Assembly: GCA_037892935.1 (NCBI GenBank)
Contig: JAYXKI010000009.1
Location: forward strand, 806,001-870,000
DNA: 64,000 bases
Direction of reading: 5' to 3'
Origin: Phlebopus portentosus
Lineage: Eukaryota > Basidiomycota > Agaricomycetes > Boletales > Boletinellaceae
The notes under the pieces are model-generated. The model was not told the DNA's origin. It did not search any database and worked only from the letters and a program-made list of their open reading frames with translations. Positions within the stretch are counted from its first letter, which is position 1, and each line of letters opens with the position of its first letter. The position numbers and the translations under genes are program-made. Below are positions 1 through 11,550 of the stretch, piece by piece.

Positions 1-255
1 GAAGAATAGCATATATATGTACAGAATGGTGTGTAAGTATTTCATCTTATTCCTATGGAAATTTTATGCTTTCTACGAAATCATGTAACTATCGATGGAT
101 TTCTTTTTTTGTGTGAAAATTGTGATATAAGGCCAGCCCATAATTGATCTTCAAGAAGTTGTTACGTCTGCCGTTTATCCGCTCTGCGTGCCCTAGAAAG
201 AATAGGGGCTCGATCTCTAGTCCTTGTTCTAGTTGTATCGGGAACATTTGTGCGT

Positions 256-3200
256 TTACGAGACCTTGCAGGGTTCAATGTTCCAGTACTCGTCGGCGTA
301 GTTCATGATTGCGCGATCCGAACTGAACTTGCCCATCTATAAGTGTCAACAGAATCAAAAACATGTCCACTAAGTCAAGGATGACGATCATGCATACCTT
401 TGCGGTAGTACGGATGCTCTTTTTGATCCAACCCGTACGATCCTGGTACGCTTCATCCACCATCGCCAAGGCTTGGATATCTAGATCATGAAGACTGTTA
501 GACCGAAGTCGCATCTTCCTAACTCTAACGATAACACGTACAAGAATCGAAGTCTTCCGTGATCAGGTAATAGTCTCCCTGCCTGATGGTGTTGAGGAGC
601 CTGCAGACAAGGGAAGTGCGAATCAATATCATCGGAAACTTAAATGGCAATAGTGACAACGTACGGTTCGTAGATAGAACCATCGCCGAAGCGTCCGGAC
701 GAGATTTCATTAAGTACGACGGCAAGTGCAGGAGACTTCTCCTCGACTGGAACAGGGTGCTGAAAGGGTCGAGGATCAGTCCGTGTATTCCTTGGATTTC
801 CCATGAAGAGCTATGGAGCACTTACGTAGGTGTGCTGATAGCGCAACTCCTCAACCGCCGGTGTCAAGTGACCAAAGAAGACTACACATCAAGACAACAG
901 TGAGCATATAGTGCGCATATATGTGGCTAGGGCACTTACAGACGTTGCTCTCGCCGACCTCTTCCGCAATTTCAATGTTGGCGCCATCGACAGTACCGAG
1001 AAGCAGACCACCGTTCAAGCAGAATTTCATGTTGCTGGTACCGGAGGCCTCAGTTCCCGCGGTACTAACTATAGAAAAGATCAATCCTCGAATATTATAG
1101 CAATCAAAAGGTAGTCTCGGTTGGCTTACTGTGTTGAGATAAATCGGAAGCAGGGATGAGAATCTCAGCCAGAGAGACCGCATAATCAGGCAAGAAGAAC
1201 ATCTCAAGGTATTCCTTCGTATCAGGGTCCGCGTTAATGACACGCGCAACGTTCACGATCAAGCGGATGGTTAGCTTGGCGACGTAATATCCAGGAGCAG
1301 CCTTTCCGGCAAAGAAGACAACGCGAGGGTTAACTTTCTTCCTCTCCTCCGGCGTCATAGCCTTGAGGGCTAAATAACGCTGTGACAGAGTAAATCATTT
1401 TGCTTTATGCTACTTCGGAAGAAGTTTCACTTACATGAACGACACCGAGAAGGTTAAGAGTTTGACGCTATAGAGGAGACGTAGTTCTTTTCAGAACAGG
1501 CCAGAAACATAACAGAAACTACTGACCTTGTATTCATGGAGACGCTTAATCTGGACATCGAACATCGCCTTTGTGTTGACTGTTATCTATTAGAGACATT
1601 AGAGATCAATTCAATAAGTGTTCTGAATCCGAGGAAGTAAAGAGAGAACGTACACCCAAAGTACTCTCGACGTAGCGAGCAAGGCGCTCCTTGTTACTCT
1701 GCTTGACAACTGCCCACCTCTTCTGGAACTGCGGATCATCAACATGCTTAAGCAGGCCCTCAAGCTTGTAAAGGTCCTTCAACCAGACTTCCTTCTTGAT
1801 CTTCAGAGTCTCAGTGATGAGATCGGACAAAAGAGGATTGCATTGGTCGAGCCAACGACGCGGTGTGACTGTCAAAGGATAGATTCTCAGATGTGAAGAA
1901 GAGTCGAGAGAAATAATGCTACTCACTGCCATTGGTGACATTGGAGAACCTGTGACGAGTCAAAGGAGCCAAAGCTTAATATCAGTGCAAGGACAGAGCA
2001 CATCAATACTTACTTGCTAATGCCGTAAAATTCAACGAAGTCTTTCATGATCGTTGTCCTCACGAGCTCACTGTGCAGCTCAGCGACTCCATTGATCTTG
2101 CGACTACCAATGCAAGCAAGGTTCGCCATGCGCACGTACTGGGGTACACCCTCCTGGATAAGCGACATCCGCGCAAGCCTATCACGGTCGCCAGGGAACT
2201 TCTTCTCGACCTGCTGAAGGAAGAACATGTTGATGTCGAAGATGATCTGCATGTGACGCGGCAGCAGATGCTGGAGGAGCGGAACAGGCCATTTCTCCAG
2301 CGCCTCGGGCAAAACAGTGTGGTTCGTGAAGAAGAACGTATTCGTAACGATCTTCCAGGCCAAATCCCACGGAACGTCCTCCTCATCGACTAGGAGACGC
2401 ATCAACTCCGGAATGGCCAAAGTTGGATGCGTGTCATTTAGCTGAATGGCGACGTAGTCGGAAAACTCTCTAAAGGGTTTTTCGAGGTTTTTGAAACGAC
2501 GAAGAATGTCGCTCAGACTGGCTGCTGTCCAGAAGTATTGCTGCTTAAGACGCAGTTCTTTCCCGACCATAGTATTATCATTCGGGTAGAGGACCGACGT
2601 GATGGTCTCCGCATCATTAGATGCTTGTACAGCTCTCTCGTAATCACCGGCGTTGAACGAGTTGAAGTCAAAGCCGCGAATAGGTTTGCTTTCCCAGAGG
2701 CGCAAGTTATTCTACCAGGATTGAATGAATACTATGACGATCAAATCAACAGAAAGTAATTACCGTAGTCTTCGTATGATACCCGGGAATTGGCAAATCA
2801 TAAGCGACGGCGACAACCTCCTGTCCGCCGGTCCAGATTGCCTTATTGTTTTCGATGCGCTCGGCATGTCCGTAAAAACGGATGTCTACGGTCACATCAG
2901 AGCGTTGGAGCTCCCACGGATTCAGCGCGTTGAGCCACGGATCAGGTGCCTCGAGCTGCGAACCGTCGGAGGCGATCAATTGCTGGAAGATACCGTATTT
3001 GTAGCGTAGACCATAGCCCCACACGGGTAGCTCCGCGCTTGCGCTAGAATCAAGGTAGCAGGCGGCAAGACGGCCAAGACCACCATTTCCCAAGCCAGCA
3101 TCGCGCTCACAGTCTAAAACAAGCCTATGATATGCTATATCTTCAAGGCCAGTGCCGGATTAAGAAACTCACCAATTAGGTCTTCAAAGTTAAAACCCAG

Positions 3201-3840
3201 CTTGTCGGCGGACTCTTTGAACTCATTCTTGAGTCCGAGGTTTAGCACCGCGTTGTCGAGGGTGCGACCCATGAGGAACTCCATGGACAGATAATAAGCA
3301 CGCTTCGGCCCAGTGCGCGTATATTGAGACTGGGTATCATTCCAGTTTACCTGTCAAGAACAAATCAAATCAGAATAGTAGACTATATGCGTGGTATTTA
3401 TGAGGGCATACGATGAGGTCATCGCGCGCGGCTAATGCGACCGCTCGATATGCGCCTGAATCGTCGACGTTGTATGCCTGACGAGCAAGCGATGTCTGGA
3501 CATGATTCACTATGGACTTTGTGATGGATGCCACATCTACAATCCAGTGACAATGTAAGAAAATGGGCAAAAAAAAACGCAGAAGTTCGGCGTTGCTAAC
3601 CAACGTCGACGCCTCGCAGGTTGTCCTTCCATGTCTTCTCATCGCCGCGAGGCCAAATCTCCTTGCCGGTCTCGTCCTTTTCGCCAATGAAACCTGGGTA
3701 GATGGGAAGCTTCTGTGAGATAATCACGAACACCGATCAGAATGTGGCGAAAAAAAGGGCATACCCGTCAGACTGCGAACATGACGGCGCGGGCGTGGAC
3801 GCGGCTGGCCGATCTTCTTAGTGTCGATCGTGGAGGTCAT
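256..3840 (-). CDS. GPH1: glycogen phosphorylase
   Basis: Multi-exon gene for the PLP-dependent enzyme that releases glucose-1-phosphate from glycogen in the cytosol. The start ATG (3838-3840) opens a protein beginning MTSTIDTKK. After an intron with donor GTATGC, the N-terminal stretch [20 protein letters not shown] follows. The middle exons carry [16 protein letters not shown] (near 3050-3090) and the [15 protein letters not shown] block [17 protein letters not shown] (near 2400). The PLP-lysine region reads [12 protein letters not shown] then [16 protein letters not shown] (near 960-1060). The last exon encodes [18 protein letters not shown] and ends at a TAA (256-258). The assembled length, roughly 870 residues, is normal for the family and I saw no frame break. 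It is followed downstream only by about 255 bp of AT-rich flank. Confidence 0.95.
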
Positions 3841-5000
3841 CGTTCAAAACGCGTAGGAATACAACAGTCGGACGCGTCTGGTATAGTGAGGGATCAAGTC
3901 GAAGGAGATTATCAGTAGAATGGTATTTCACGACGCGACGCGATGTTGATAAATCGCGTTATGAGAGCTTAGAGGGTCCGTGGCGTGGACTCAGATGACG
4001 GTCTCGGAAACCCATATTGGGCAATCATACTTCTATATAAAGGAAGAAGTAGATAAGGTTCAAGTTCTCGCCACCGCGTGTGACCGCCATGTCTTCGTAC
4101 TTATTCATTCCTTTTTACATGATAGAACCCCCTTGGAGCATCTCATCTCGACGCTGCGGCTTCGGCTTCGTCTCCGTTCACGGGGCCTAATGAACATTTC
4201 TGCATCCCGCGCCTCCGATCCGACTCGCCACTTCCACCGAACGAGACACGTAAAAGATCCAAAGAATCAGTTCGAAAGACTTCAGCAATAGCCCTTCTTC
4301 GCAATAGCGTGCTCGGTCGGTAAAAGCACTATAGAAATACAGCAGAAAGATCGGGACGGATATACCTTTGTAGAAATCGCTACGGCCGGCGAGCATTTCC
4401 AAGGGGGAATCAGCGAACTTCCCAAATATTTCCGGAAGCGCTGCGGAACATGGATTTCCAAAGCGTGCTATCGGGCCTACGCCACAGACTCGAATTCCGA
4501 CCGAAACGGTTCTCAAGAAGTGTAGACTGAGTTCTGCAAGATAAGAAGTACAAGGTTGGTGAGACGATACAATAACTTACTAAAGACCCACCAAACCATG
4601 CCAAGGAACCATATCTTCAAGCACCTAGGCCAAGGCATTCTTCATCCGCCCGAGATTCTATATCTTCAAGCACCTAGGCCAAGGCATTCTTCATCCGCCC
4701 GAGATTCTATATCTTCAAGCACCTAGGCCAAGGCATTCTTCATCCGCCCGAGATTCTTGCGGACAAGACTTTCCCAAACGAAGTGTTCCACTGTCAGGTA
4801 CAACGACAGTCGAGGCTCTGCAGATCTCCAGACAAGGCTCCGTTAGAACGATCCCCATGATAAGTCAAGAGCGGCCATTCAATAAGGAACAATGTACACA
4901 GCAGGTAACTGGAAGTGAGTCCCAGTTGAAATGCTCTTCACTAAGAGATTTTTTCGACATGCAGTTTACAGAGAACAGACGATCAGAGCAAGAACGTTAG
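3841..5000. other. intergenic region upstream of GPH1
   Basis: About 1.15 kb lies between the GPH1 start and the next gene on the same strand. I see no convincing coding sequence; the open frames here are short and show no family resemblance. It contains the three-copy 49-bp tandem repeat listed separately. Confidence 0.5.
4611..4757. repeat. three perfect 49-bp tandem repeats
   Basis: The unit beginning ATATCTTCAAGCACCTAGGC and ending CGAGATTCT is repeated three times without a mismatch at 4611-4659, 4660-4708 and 4709-4757. The perfect identity implies recent expansion. It lies about 770 bp upstream of the GPH1 start codon and about 240 bp beyond the stop of the neighbouring unknown gene. 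Confidence 0.97.
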
Positions 5001-5682
5001 TCAAATGTAAGCACGTTGAGGAAAGTCATCCAAGTCAGGACTAGTATCACTCCCACTGCTAGTCCAGCGCCGATTTCTGACGAAAGCAGTATCCAAATAG
5101 GCTGCATCAAACTCGTCCACACTCAGTCTGCTCAGACCAGATTTGCGACGAGATTTGACACGGCCCACCCACTCCATGCGTGATTGGTAGCCAAAAGCCA
5201 GATGTAGGAACTTCCTCATGAGATCCATAGCTGAAGACATTGAAGATACGACGGAGCGCGGACGCGCCTGTTCACGATGTCCATCAGGAAACTCAAACAC
5301 AACTCGGCGTTTCTCCCTTCCGAGTCCTGTAAACCCAGTTCATCGGATTTTCTGAGGCATGATCGTAAAGGTCGAAGAGAAGGTCTTGCGAAACGATGGC
5401 GTTGGGTAGTAAAGAACGTGGGTGTAAAGAATGAAGAAAGAGAGCTTGAGCTCCGACTCCGACTGAAGCTTGTTGGACTAGTGCTCGACGAGTCCCGAGG
5501 GACTTGTTCTGGTAGTTCGAAATTCACGACAACGGAAGACCATCTATTTTCTTCCCACTCGCACAAGTCATCTCGGCTGCGCTGAAGAGACCTCAACTCG
5601 GGCCTCCCACTCCTTTTAGCACAGGTTTAGCCATTCAGCTCGAGTTAGATGCGAATACTGCTTACCATTCATCGTCGGACAT
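5001..5682 (-). CDS. unknown protein, two exons plus one frame change
   Basis: I do not recognise a family. The proposed start ATG at 5682 gives MSDDEW. A 53-nt intron with donor GTAAGC (5613-5665) then joins to SGRPELRSLQRSRDDLCEWE. The protein continues with a Ser/Arg-rich stretch and then RPLRSCLRKSDELG. Near 5330 the coding frame moves by one base to GREKRRVVFEFPDGHREQAR, and it ends DDFPQRAYI with TGA at 5001-5003. The frame move has no plausible intron and fits one missing base. The product would be about 210 residues, basic and Ser-rich, with no signal peptide or membrane segment visible. The first intron and start codon are well formed, which argues for a real gene. Confidence 0.55.
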
Positions 5683-5957
5683 CCCGCCAACTTAGAAATG
5701 AGACCAAGCCGACGTTTAGGGCTTCTTCACTGCTAAAAGGTGCCTGGTATTTGCAAAGTATTCGCCCTGCACAAGAGCAATTCTGGTGACGAGAATCTAA
5801 ATGGGAAAGCGTTTTTGCTCTCTCGAATCGAAAACAGTAGCCGTCAATACTCTTCTTGAAATGAGGTAATCATATATAAGGAGCAAAAGGAGAACGTTGT
5901 AGAACACCGCTGCGCAAAGTAGAGCTCTGCTTGTTGACACCGAATAAACTCTAACTC

Positions 5958-6504
5958 TCATGACTGCTCTTTCCGGATCGCATCCAAGATAGCACGCACG
6001 CCGTCAACATCACCGATACTAGCACGACCACCCATCCAATCGACAACTATCGGCCATTTCAGCGCATGAGGGTTAGCCCGCGCAAGTTCTGTCAAAGTCT
6101 TCGACGTCACCTGCCCGTCAGTCCCAATACCCGAACTCGAAGGGTGGGATGAGATGAACGTAGAAGGTCCTGCGGACGATGATGGCAAGTAAGAAAGAAT
6201 AGTCTTGACTTGGTCTGGAGTTGGAGCAGACTCGACGACCTCTAGATCAAAATCGAGTGGACCGGCTTTCGAGCCTGGTGGATATGGATCGATAAGCGCC
6301 GAGCGTAGCAGCTCAACAGCCCTTGTCGATTGAGGAGACGAAGAATGGTGACTGAAATCTCATCGGTAAGGTCCTGTTGTCTCATCCTCAGACACCAGAA
6401 AGACGAACAATATGGACACTGCGGGCTACTCATGTCACGCTTAGCATTTGCACGAGACCTGTGAAAGACGGATTTACCCTGCTGCGGAGAAAACCTCGAA
6501 ACAT
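5958..6504 (-). CDS. FMP46: Fmp46-like mitochondrial redox protein (DUF1687)
   Basis: The last exon runs from just after a TTTCAG acceptor near 6355 to a TGA at 5958-5960. It reads HHSSSPQSTRAVELLRSALI, then PLDFDLEVVESAPTPDQVKT, and closes with WPIVVDWMGGRASIGDVDGV and AILDAIRKEQS. This pattern (a thioredoxin-like start with SPQSTRA in place of a CxxC motif, and a C-terminal VDW block) matches the DUF1687/Fmp46 family of putative mitochondrial redox proteins. The 5' part is not resolved: a plausible start is the ATG at 6504 (MFRGFLRSR, then a GTAAAT donor), but the intermediate splice junctions could not be made to agree in phase. The family assignment is inferred from pattern recall. Confidence 0.6.
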
Positions 6505-6754
6505 CGTAAGTTACAGTTTGGGACAGTTGTAAACACAAACATAGTAGCTGGTGAGTACGCGGACGTGCCGTTTCATTACGTAATTCTCTCGTGCTTGATT
6601 TAGAACCAAACCTTAAGTTCTTTCCCGCAACGACCAACGATGAAATGCACAGCAAATGAAATAACGGATCCGCTTTAAGGTCATTAAGCCTAGTAAGGCT
6701 TTTCAATTCGCAGGTGAGCCTATTAATTATGGATCAAAAGTTGCAGCAGCATGT

Positions 6755-7695
6755 CTACGATCTAAACGAATGCGACACTATGTCTGTATCTGAGTTCCCA
6801 ATCACGACTTGTAAATTCGAGTCTACTCTAGCTTCCCACATGTCGCGCTTTGTCAATCGTGAGAGGACATCCATCATCCCATCGTGTAATATCCTCGCCC
6901 TCTTCGAGTTCTTGGCCGAAATCGGGGGCGAAGGAAATAATGAAAGCGAATGTAAGGTCCGGGGCAGCCGGGAGGTGAGCACGGTCGCTTGCTCCTTCGT
7001 GATAGTGCATTCCGAACTTTCGTCCCGTTCCGCAACAGCTTCGGCCACCTCGCGTGCAAAGGACAGCGCACCACGCAAACCATGTATCTCGAGACTCGCA
7101 AGTCTGGGAAATGTGTTGGCTAGAATGCCGTGGTTTAGGAGTCCCGACGGATTTGGGATACCATCGAGCGACAGATGCTCGAGGCGCGGGAAGTTCAGTT
7201 TTGAAGACTTTACATCCGATGGATTCGATAACGAAACTGCGAAGCAATAGTATCCTCTAATTGACAATGAGACGAGGTGCGGACAACGACATTGCCAGAA
7301 AAATGCGAATAAAGCCGTTGCATATGCTGGGTCCCCCAGATGCAGCTCGAGCATGAATAAAAAAGGGGCCACTAAAGCTAGTAACCGACTGATGTCCGAC
7401 TTCCGGGGTACGCGGCTATTTCGTCAGAGTATTGTAAACTGTCGGAGAGCGAGAAATATCGGACTCGTCGCTCGCATTCCGGAAGCCTATCGAGGTGCCG
7501 AAGCAGCTTAGCGATGCCATTCTCCCCCGCAACTCGTAGAGAATGGTATCTGAAGGGTCTCGCTATCAGACTCCAATAAGAGGAAACGAGGGACAAGACG
7601 CGCGCAGTCGGGAGATCTGATGGGGACAGGACCTGGGAGCATGATAACGCAACGATATGAGAATGAAGCTCAGGCGGCAAGTCCGATATAGGCAT
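6755..7695 (-). CDS. F-box / leucine-rich repeat protein
   Basis: The ATG at 7695 opens MPISDLPPELHSHIVALSCS, a typical F-box beginning for the large Agaricomycete F-box family. F-box proteins act as Skp1-Cul1-F-box substrate receptors. The C-terminal part has LRR-like strands: LLALVAPFLFMLELHLGDP, HLVSLSIRG, PRLEHLSLDGIPN, PRLASLEIHGLRG and LHSLSLFPSPP, ending HSFRS with TAG at 6755-6757. Between residues about 97 and 105 (near 7385) the frame shifts by one base. Introns from GTACCCC or GTTTAC donors were tried and give poor phase or very short length, so one missing base is the simplest explanation. If the shift is real the gene is a pseudogene; otherwise the product is about 310 residues. 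Substrate unknown. Confidence 0.65.
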
Positions 7696-8062
7696 CTCAG
7701 AGCGACTTGAATTTCAACTGGCAGGAACAGGATGCAGTTTGACAACAACGACTATCCCCGCAGAGTTGGCAGCGGGGGCTCGAATGCGATCGGAACAGGC
7801 AAGATAGCGCAGAAGAAGGCTGCACCCATTCTGATTGATTTGTCTCTTGATTTATGGAATATTTCACGATTGCTACTACAAAATGACGGAAGAGTTGAAC
7901 TTGAAGGCGTGCTTGTGACGGGAGATCGCCGCAAGATCGGCGCGACTCGAAACGTTTGTATTATACACTCCGAATAAATAAAAGAGGACAACATGACTAA
8001 ATCCAATGATTCAGATGCGTGTATTTTTCAAGCCGAAAATGATGTGTCTGCTGCTGATCATC
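7696..8062. other. intergenic, no gene seen
   Basis: Short region between the F-box gene start and the end of the kinase remnant. Open frames on both strands here have no recognisable motif and overlap one another; no feature supported. Confidence 0.4.
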
Positions 8063-8695
8063 TCATGAGTCTGTAAGAAGCTGCGCAGCTAGAACATCTT
8101 CCAGTGCTGTAACAAGTGTTCCTATGGTTGGACGTACGGAAGGAACCTTTTTTCTCCAACATTTTTACAGATAGCCCAGACAGATTTCCAACTATGTGTT
8201 TACGAAGCGTGTGTATCAGGACAGGAAGGAATATCCCCTTTTGCGATGGAAACCACTACCTGGATATCGTTTAAACGATCTGCGAAATGGATATCTCTGA
8301 ATAGCAGCTCCTTGAAACAAGCTATCAGTATCACGTAGAAATGGCCGAAGCTAAGTAGAATCCATACATATAACGTCATACCAAAGTCCAGATGTCACCC
8401 TTCTCTGTGATTTCACCGCCTAAGAGATATTCTATCGAGCAATACCTGACTGCGGTCGGTTGCTGCATGATGCTTTCGCCACGTTGTAGCTTATTTAAGT
8501 AGAACAGTTCCGAAGTGACTGGAGTCCCTTGATCATTGACAATGATGTTTGACTATGGAATTGATTGCAAAATCACCATTCCATGTGCAAGAGAGCAAGG
8601 AACACGCCAACTGCTTTCAAATCACCATGAATCAGACTGTGATCGTGGAGGTATACAAGTCTACGGATAACTTGTACGGCCCATTAACCGATTAG
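8063..8695 (-). pseudogene. decayed protein kinase C-lobe (TKL-like)
   Basis: Reading the minus strand gives, in broken frames, LVYLHDHSLIHGDLK (catalytic-loop region with HGD in place of HRD), then NDQGTPVTSELFY and VRYCSIEYLLGGEITEKGDI (activation segment and the RYxxxE/DxW region). These are followed by FADRLNDIQVVVSIAKGDIP and, after an in-frame TAA, VWAICKN, then RPTIGTLVTALEDVL and a TGA at 8063-8065. This order matches tyrosine-kinase-like kinases that are abundant in Agaricomycetes. The DFG loop is missing, the APE motif is replaced, and there is a nonsense codon plus frame changes, one of them at an A6 run near 8145. The N-lobe was not found. It is a dead fragment rather than a working gene. 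Confidence 0.7.
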
Positions 8696-8699
8696 CCTC

Positions 8700-9045
8700 T
8701 ATAGTTTTAGACATCTCGAAGGCCTCGTACGAAGGTGTAGGCTGGTGCTTAATGGAGGGACAGCCACTAGTATCGATGTTCTGATGACAACTCAAATTTA
8801 ATAGTTGCGTCCTTTAGCATTGGGCTCCGTTCCTGAATTGCCTTGAACTTCTTAAAGTTCCATTGTTTCTTGACTCTTGAATGTGCTTTCGGTTGGTAGC
8901 GACGTTTCAACGTCGGTTGCAAGGATAGTCAACACAAGGATACATCATGGTGCGTCTTATGCACAATTTGGTGTGCCGTAGATGCCAACCGAGTCTTGTT
9001 TGACGAGGCCTTTTTTGGGGGAGATCAGCACGGTGTTTACCATAC
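8700..9045 (-). pseudogene. degenerate copy of the 9441-10813 gene
   Basis: This stretch aligns by eye with about 9600-9900 in the neighbouring gene. Shared blocks include CTCGTA-GAAGG-GTAGG, TCAAATTTAA, GAGCTCCG/GGGCTCCG, GCGACGTTT-AACGT, AGGATAGTC and GCCGTAGA-GCC, in the same order and spacing, with many substitutions and small gaps. Translation on the minus strand retains only scraps such as IKHQPTPSYE where the intact gene has MKRRPTPYYE. It adjoins the kinase remnant directly, so the two dead pieces form one decayed block. Confidence 0.7.
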
Positions 9046-9440
9046 CATAAATCAGTTAATTTAAAATAACGAAATGTACCTAATGTCAGCACTATTATAG
9101 CTAAATCATCACATACATGTAGATCATGGTGGTTTATAAACGTAAGGTCGACTGCGAAAGTTTACCATGCATATGTTGCGTCAGTTGCGTTGTCTGAGAA
9201 AGCCAATAATAAGGACTCATTCCCGTCTGATACCCCATGGAAAAACGGCGCGAAATGAATTGATCCTTAAGCAAGACTCTTGACATGACTACCTCCCTGG
9301 AAAGCTTTGGACAGATGACTCACAGCGCGTGTAATTTTGGACTCTCGTCCTGAATAGTTTCGTACAGTGACTATTTACCGGCGCCATAAACCCAATCAGA
9401 CAAGAACGAGAATGATAGGGCAGATGCCCTGGACTGATCA

Positions 9441-10813
9441 TCAGTCAAACGTATCGTCAAAGTTCTTGAAAGAATCCTCAAGTTCCTCCCTCTCCTTCCT
9501 AGCTCTTTTCGCCGCCTTCTTCGCCTCCTTGTGCGCTCGTTCCTGCTCCTTCTCCTCTTCTGTCTTTACAAATGGAGCAATCAGCGAACGGAGGAATCTC
9601 TTGATTCTAGCAGAGAGGGGCTCGTAGTAAGGCGTAGGTCGGCGCTTCATGGGAGGATGTTGTTTATGATCTGGGGGAAGATCAAATTTAACAACTTTGC
9701 GTCGTTTTGTACTGAGCTCCGCTTCGGAGTTGCTCTTGCGCTTTGAAGACAAGCGTGTAGGTTCTGGACGTTCGGGTGTCGTCTTCAGTACAGAGCGACG
9801 TTTGAACGTTGGGTGCCAGGATAGTCGACGTGATGATAAATTATTCTTTGGTCCGGTTTGCTGTGTCGTAGAAGCCGATTGAGTCGCGTTCCCGTCCTTG
9901 CTCGCTTTAGGAAGTGAAGGAGGAAGTGGGAATTCACTTGGAGATGGCGTCTCGGGTGGAGGCGAGAACGTGAATGATTGACGGCTCGGAAATTGTCCGC
10001 TGTTCCGCTTATGATCTAGCTCGTCGACTATAGGTGGTGTACGTCTTCCACGAAATGTGTTTCGCGGAGTCAGCGGGTAACCTTGGTATGGCATGTCTTG
10101 TGAAAAGGATGTACGGAGAGTCGGTGTTGGAAGTGGCGTCGGAGGTCCCTTGAAGAAGTTTTCGGACTGGCGATCGGTCTGCGTTGTGCTCTTTTGCTGA
10201 GAAGTCAAGTAGTCCTTATTTGCCCCTTCACCAGTATCATCCTTCACGCTTCCTGGAGTATAGAACAACATCTCATCTGATTCATAGCTGGCAGTGTAAT
10301 TTGTCATTATTTCTTGAACAGGAGTTGCGTCCACAGCCGGCGGAGCTTTCCTGGATGCGAAGCGTAGAGGAACGTTACTCTGAACAGCAGACGTACGAAG
10401 TCGTCGAGGGTCTTTCTGAGTTGATGGATTTGTGTCTGGGACAGATCCTTTGCTCTTGAGTATGGGCTTTATCGGTGAAGAAGACTTGTGCGCCGGCTCG
10501 GAAAGCTTCCGAAAGACTCGCTTCAGAGAGGTGTACTAGGAGACACCGGATCAATAGGCCTTCGGGCAACTGACTCGTCATTCTCATTGATGAACTTCAG
10601 GACATGAGGCTCAACCCTAAAAGGACACTCATCATAATTATCAGTTCTGCGAGAGTAATTATGCACATACTGAATATCGTCGGAAGACATCTCTGCTATT
10701 GGCCTCGTAGCAGATGAACCTCTGTCTTCACCACGTTCTGGGGCAACGAGAGATGGAACCATCCTGTTCGCATAGTTAAAGATATTTGTAAGACCAACTT
10801 GGCGGACAGACAT
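9441..10813 (-). CDS. unknown Ser/Pro/Lys-rich protein
   Basis: The ATG at 10813 opens MSVRQVGLTNIFNYANRMVP, continuing to CPFRVEPHVLKFINENDESV. Near 10530 the frame changes by one base, moving from RRPIDPVSPST to SLKRVFRKLSEPAHKSSSPI. The long second part has many TP and SP pairs (GPPTPLPTPTLRTSF, PPPETPSPSEFPLPPS) and two basic clusters (RRLSWHPTFKRRS, STKRRKVVKF). It ends in a charged helix-like tail (EEEKEQERAHKEAKKAAKRA) and NFDDTFD with a stop just below 9441. The product would be about 450 residues, intrinsically disordered and probably nuclear, but no known domain is seen. The frame change could be one missing base or an intron with a poor GTTGAG or GTTGCC donor. Confidence 0.6.
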
Positions 10814-11550
10814 CGAGCATAGTCTTAGAGCAAAGTCCCAAATGAAGTGAACAGATAAGTTTGCATTCGTGCCAAAAGCAGACGGGTCTGACGAGATGGC
10901 ATTACAGACTCTGACGGGCTGTATCTGGCACGAGAGGCAGATGATTCTTCGATTTCACACATCGATTTCCACAGTAACTGGAAGAAGATACAGAACAACT
11001 TGAAGCAAAAGTTCGTAATTATAATAAGCAAAGGTAACTTGAGCGGCAGTAGACGGCAGGTTGTGAAGCAAGCGAGTCATCAGCACGAGTCTAGCGTTGC
11101 TCAAGAGTCTCTGTGAGAAATATCTGCTTTCGCATAAAGAAGTGCATAGCGATATGAAAGAACAATGGTCCTTCCAGGTGGACTGGTAAGATGAGCCCTC
11201 CCTGAGGTGGTGATAGTTCGGGTAAAGGCTGTGGCGGGAAAGAAACTTATTGAAACGTGAGCCAGTTCGGAAGTTGCCGGATTATCGTTTCATCGTTCCT
11301 CCCTTACCCTCTCACCACACCTTTGCACAGTCTCCCCTCGTACGCCTACCAGTTGCTCTATTATATTGCGTATCTCCCTTTGCTGCTCATTTCTCGTGCT
11401 TAGGATCATCAACTATCGGCTATCTTTCCATTCACGACCACTAGTCAACGAGCTTAAGATTGGTGACGGCTGCACACGCTTCTCGAATCGTCTGCCTGTG
11501 CGAACGGCGTTTCGGATTCAAGTTTTCGTAGAAGGAAGGAGCAGTAAGAT
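10814..11550. promoter_or_regulatory. divergent intergenic region
   Basis: About 740 bp separates the start of the Ser/Pro-rich gene (minus) from the start of the UBC7-like gene (plus). No coding sequence is supported. It must hold both promoters, but I could not pick out core promoter elements. Confidence 0.4.
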
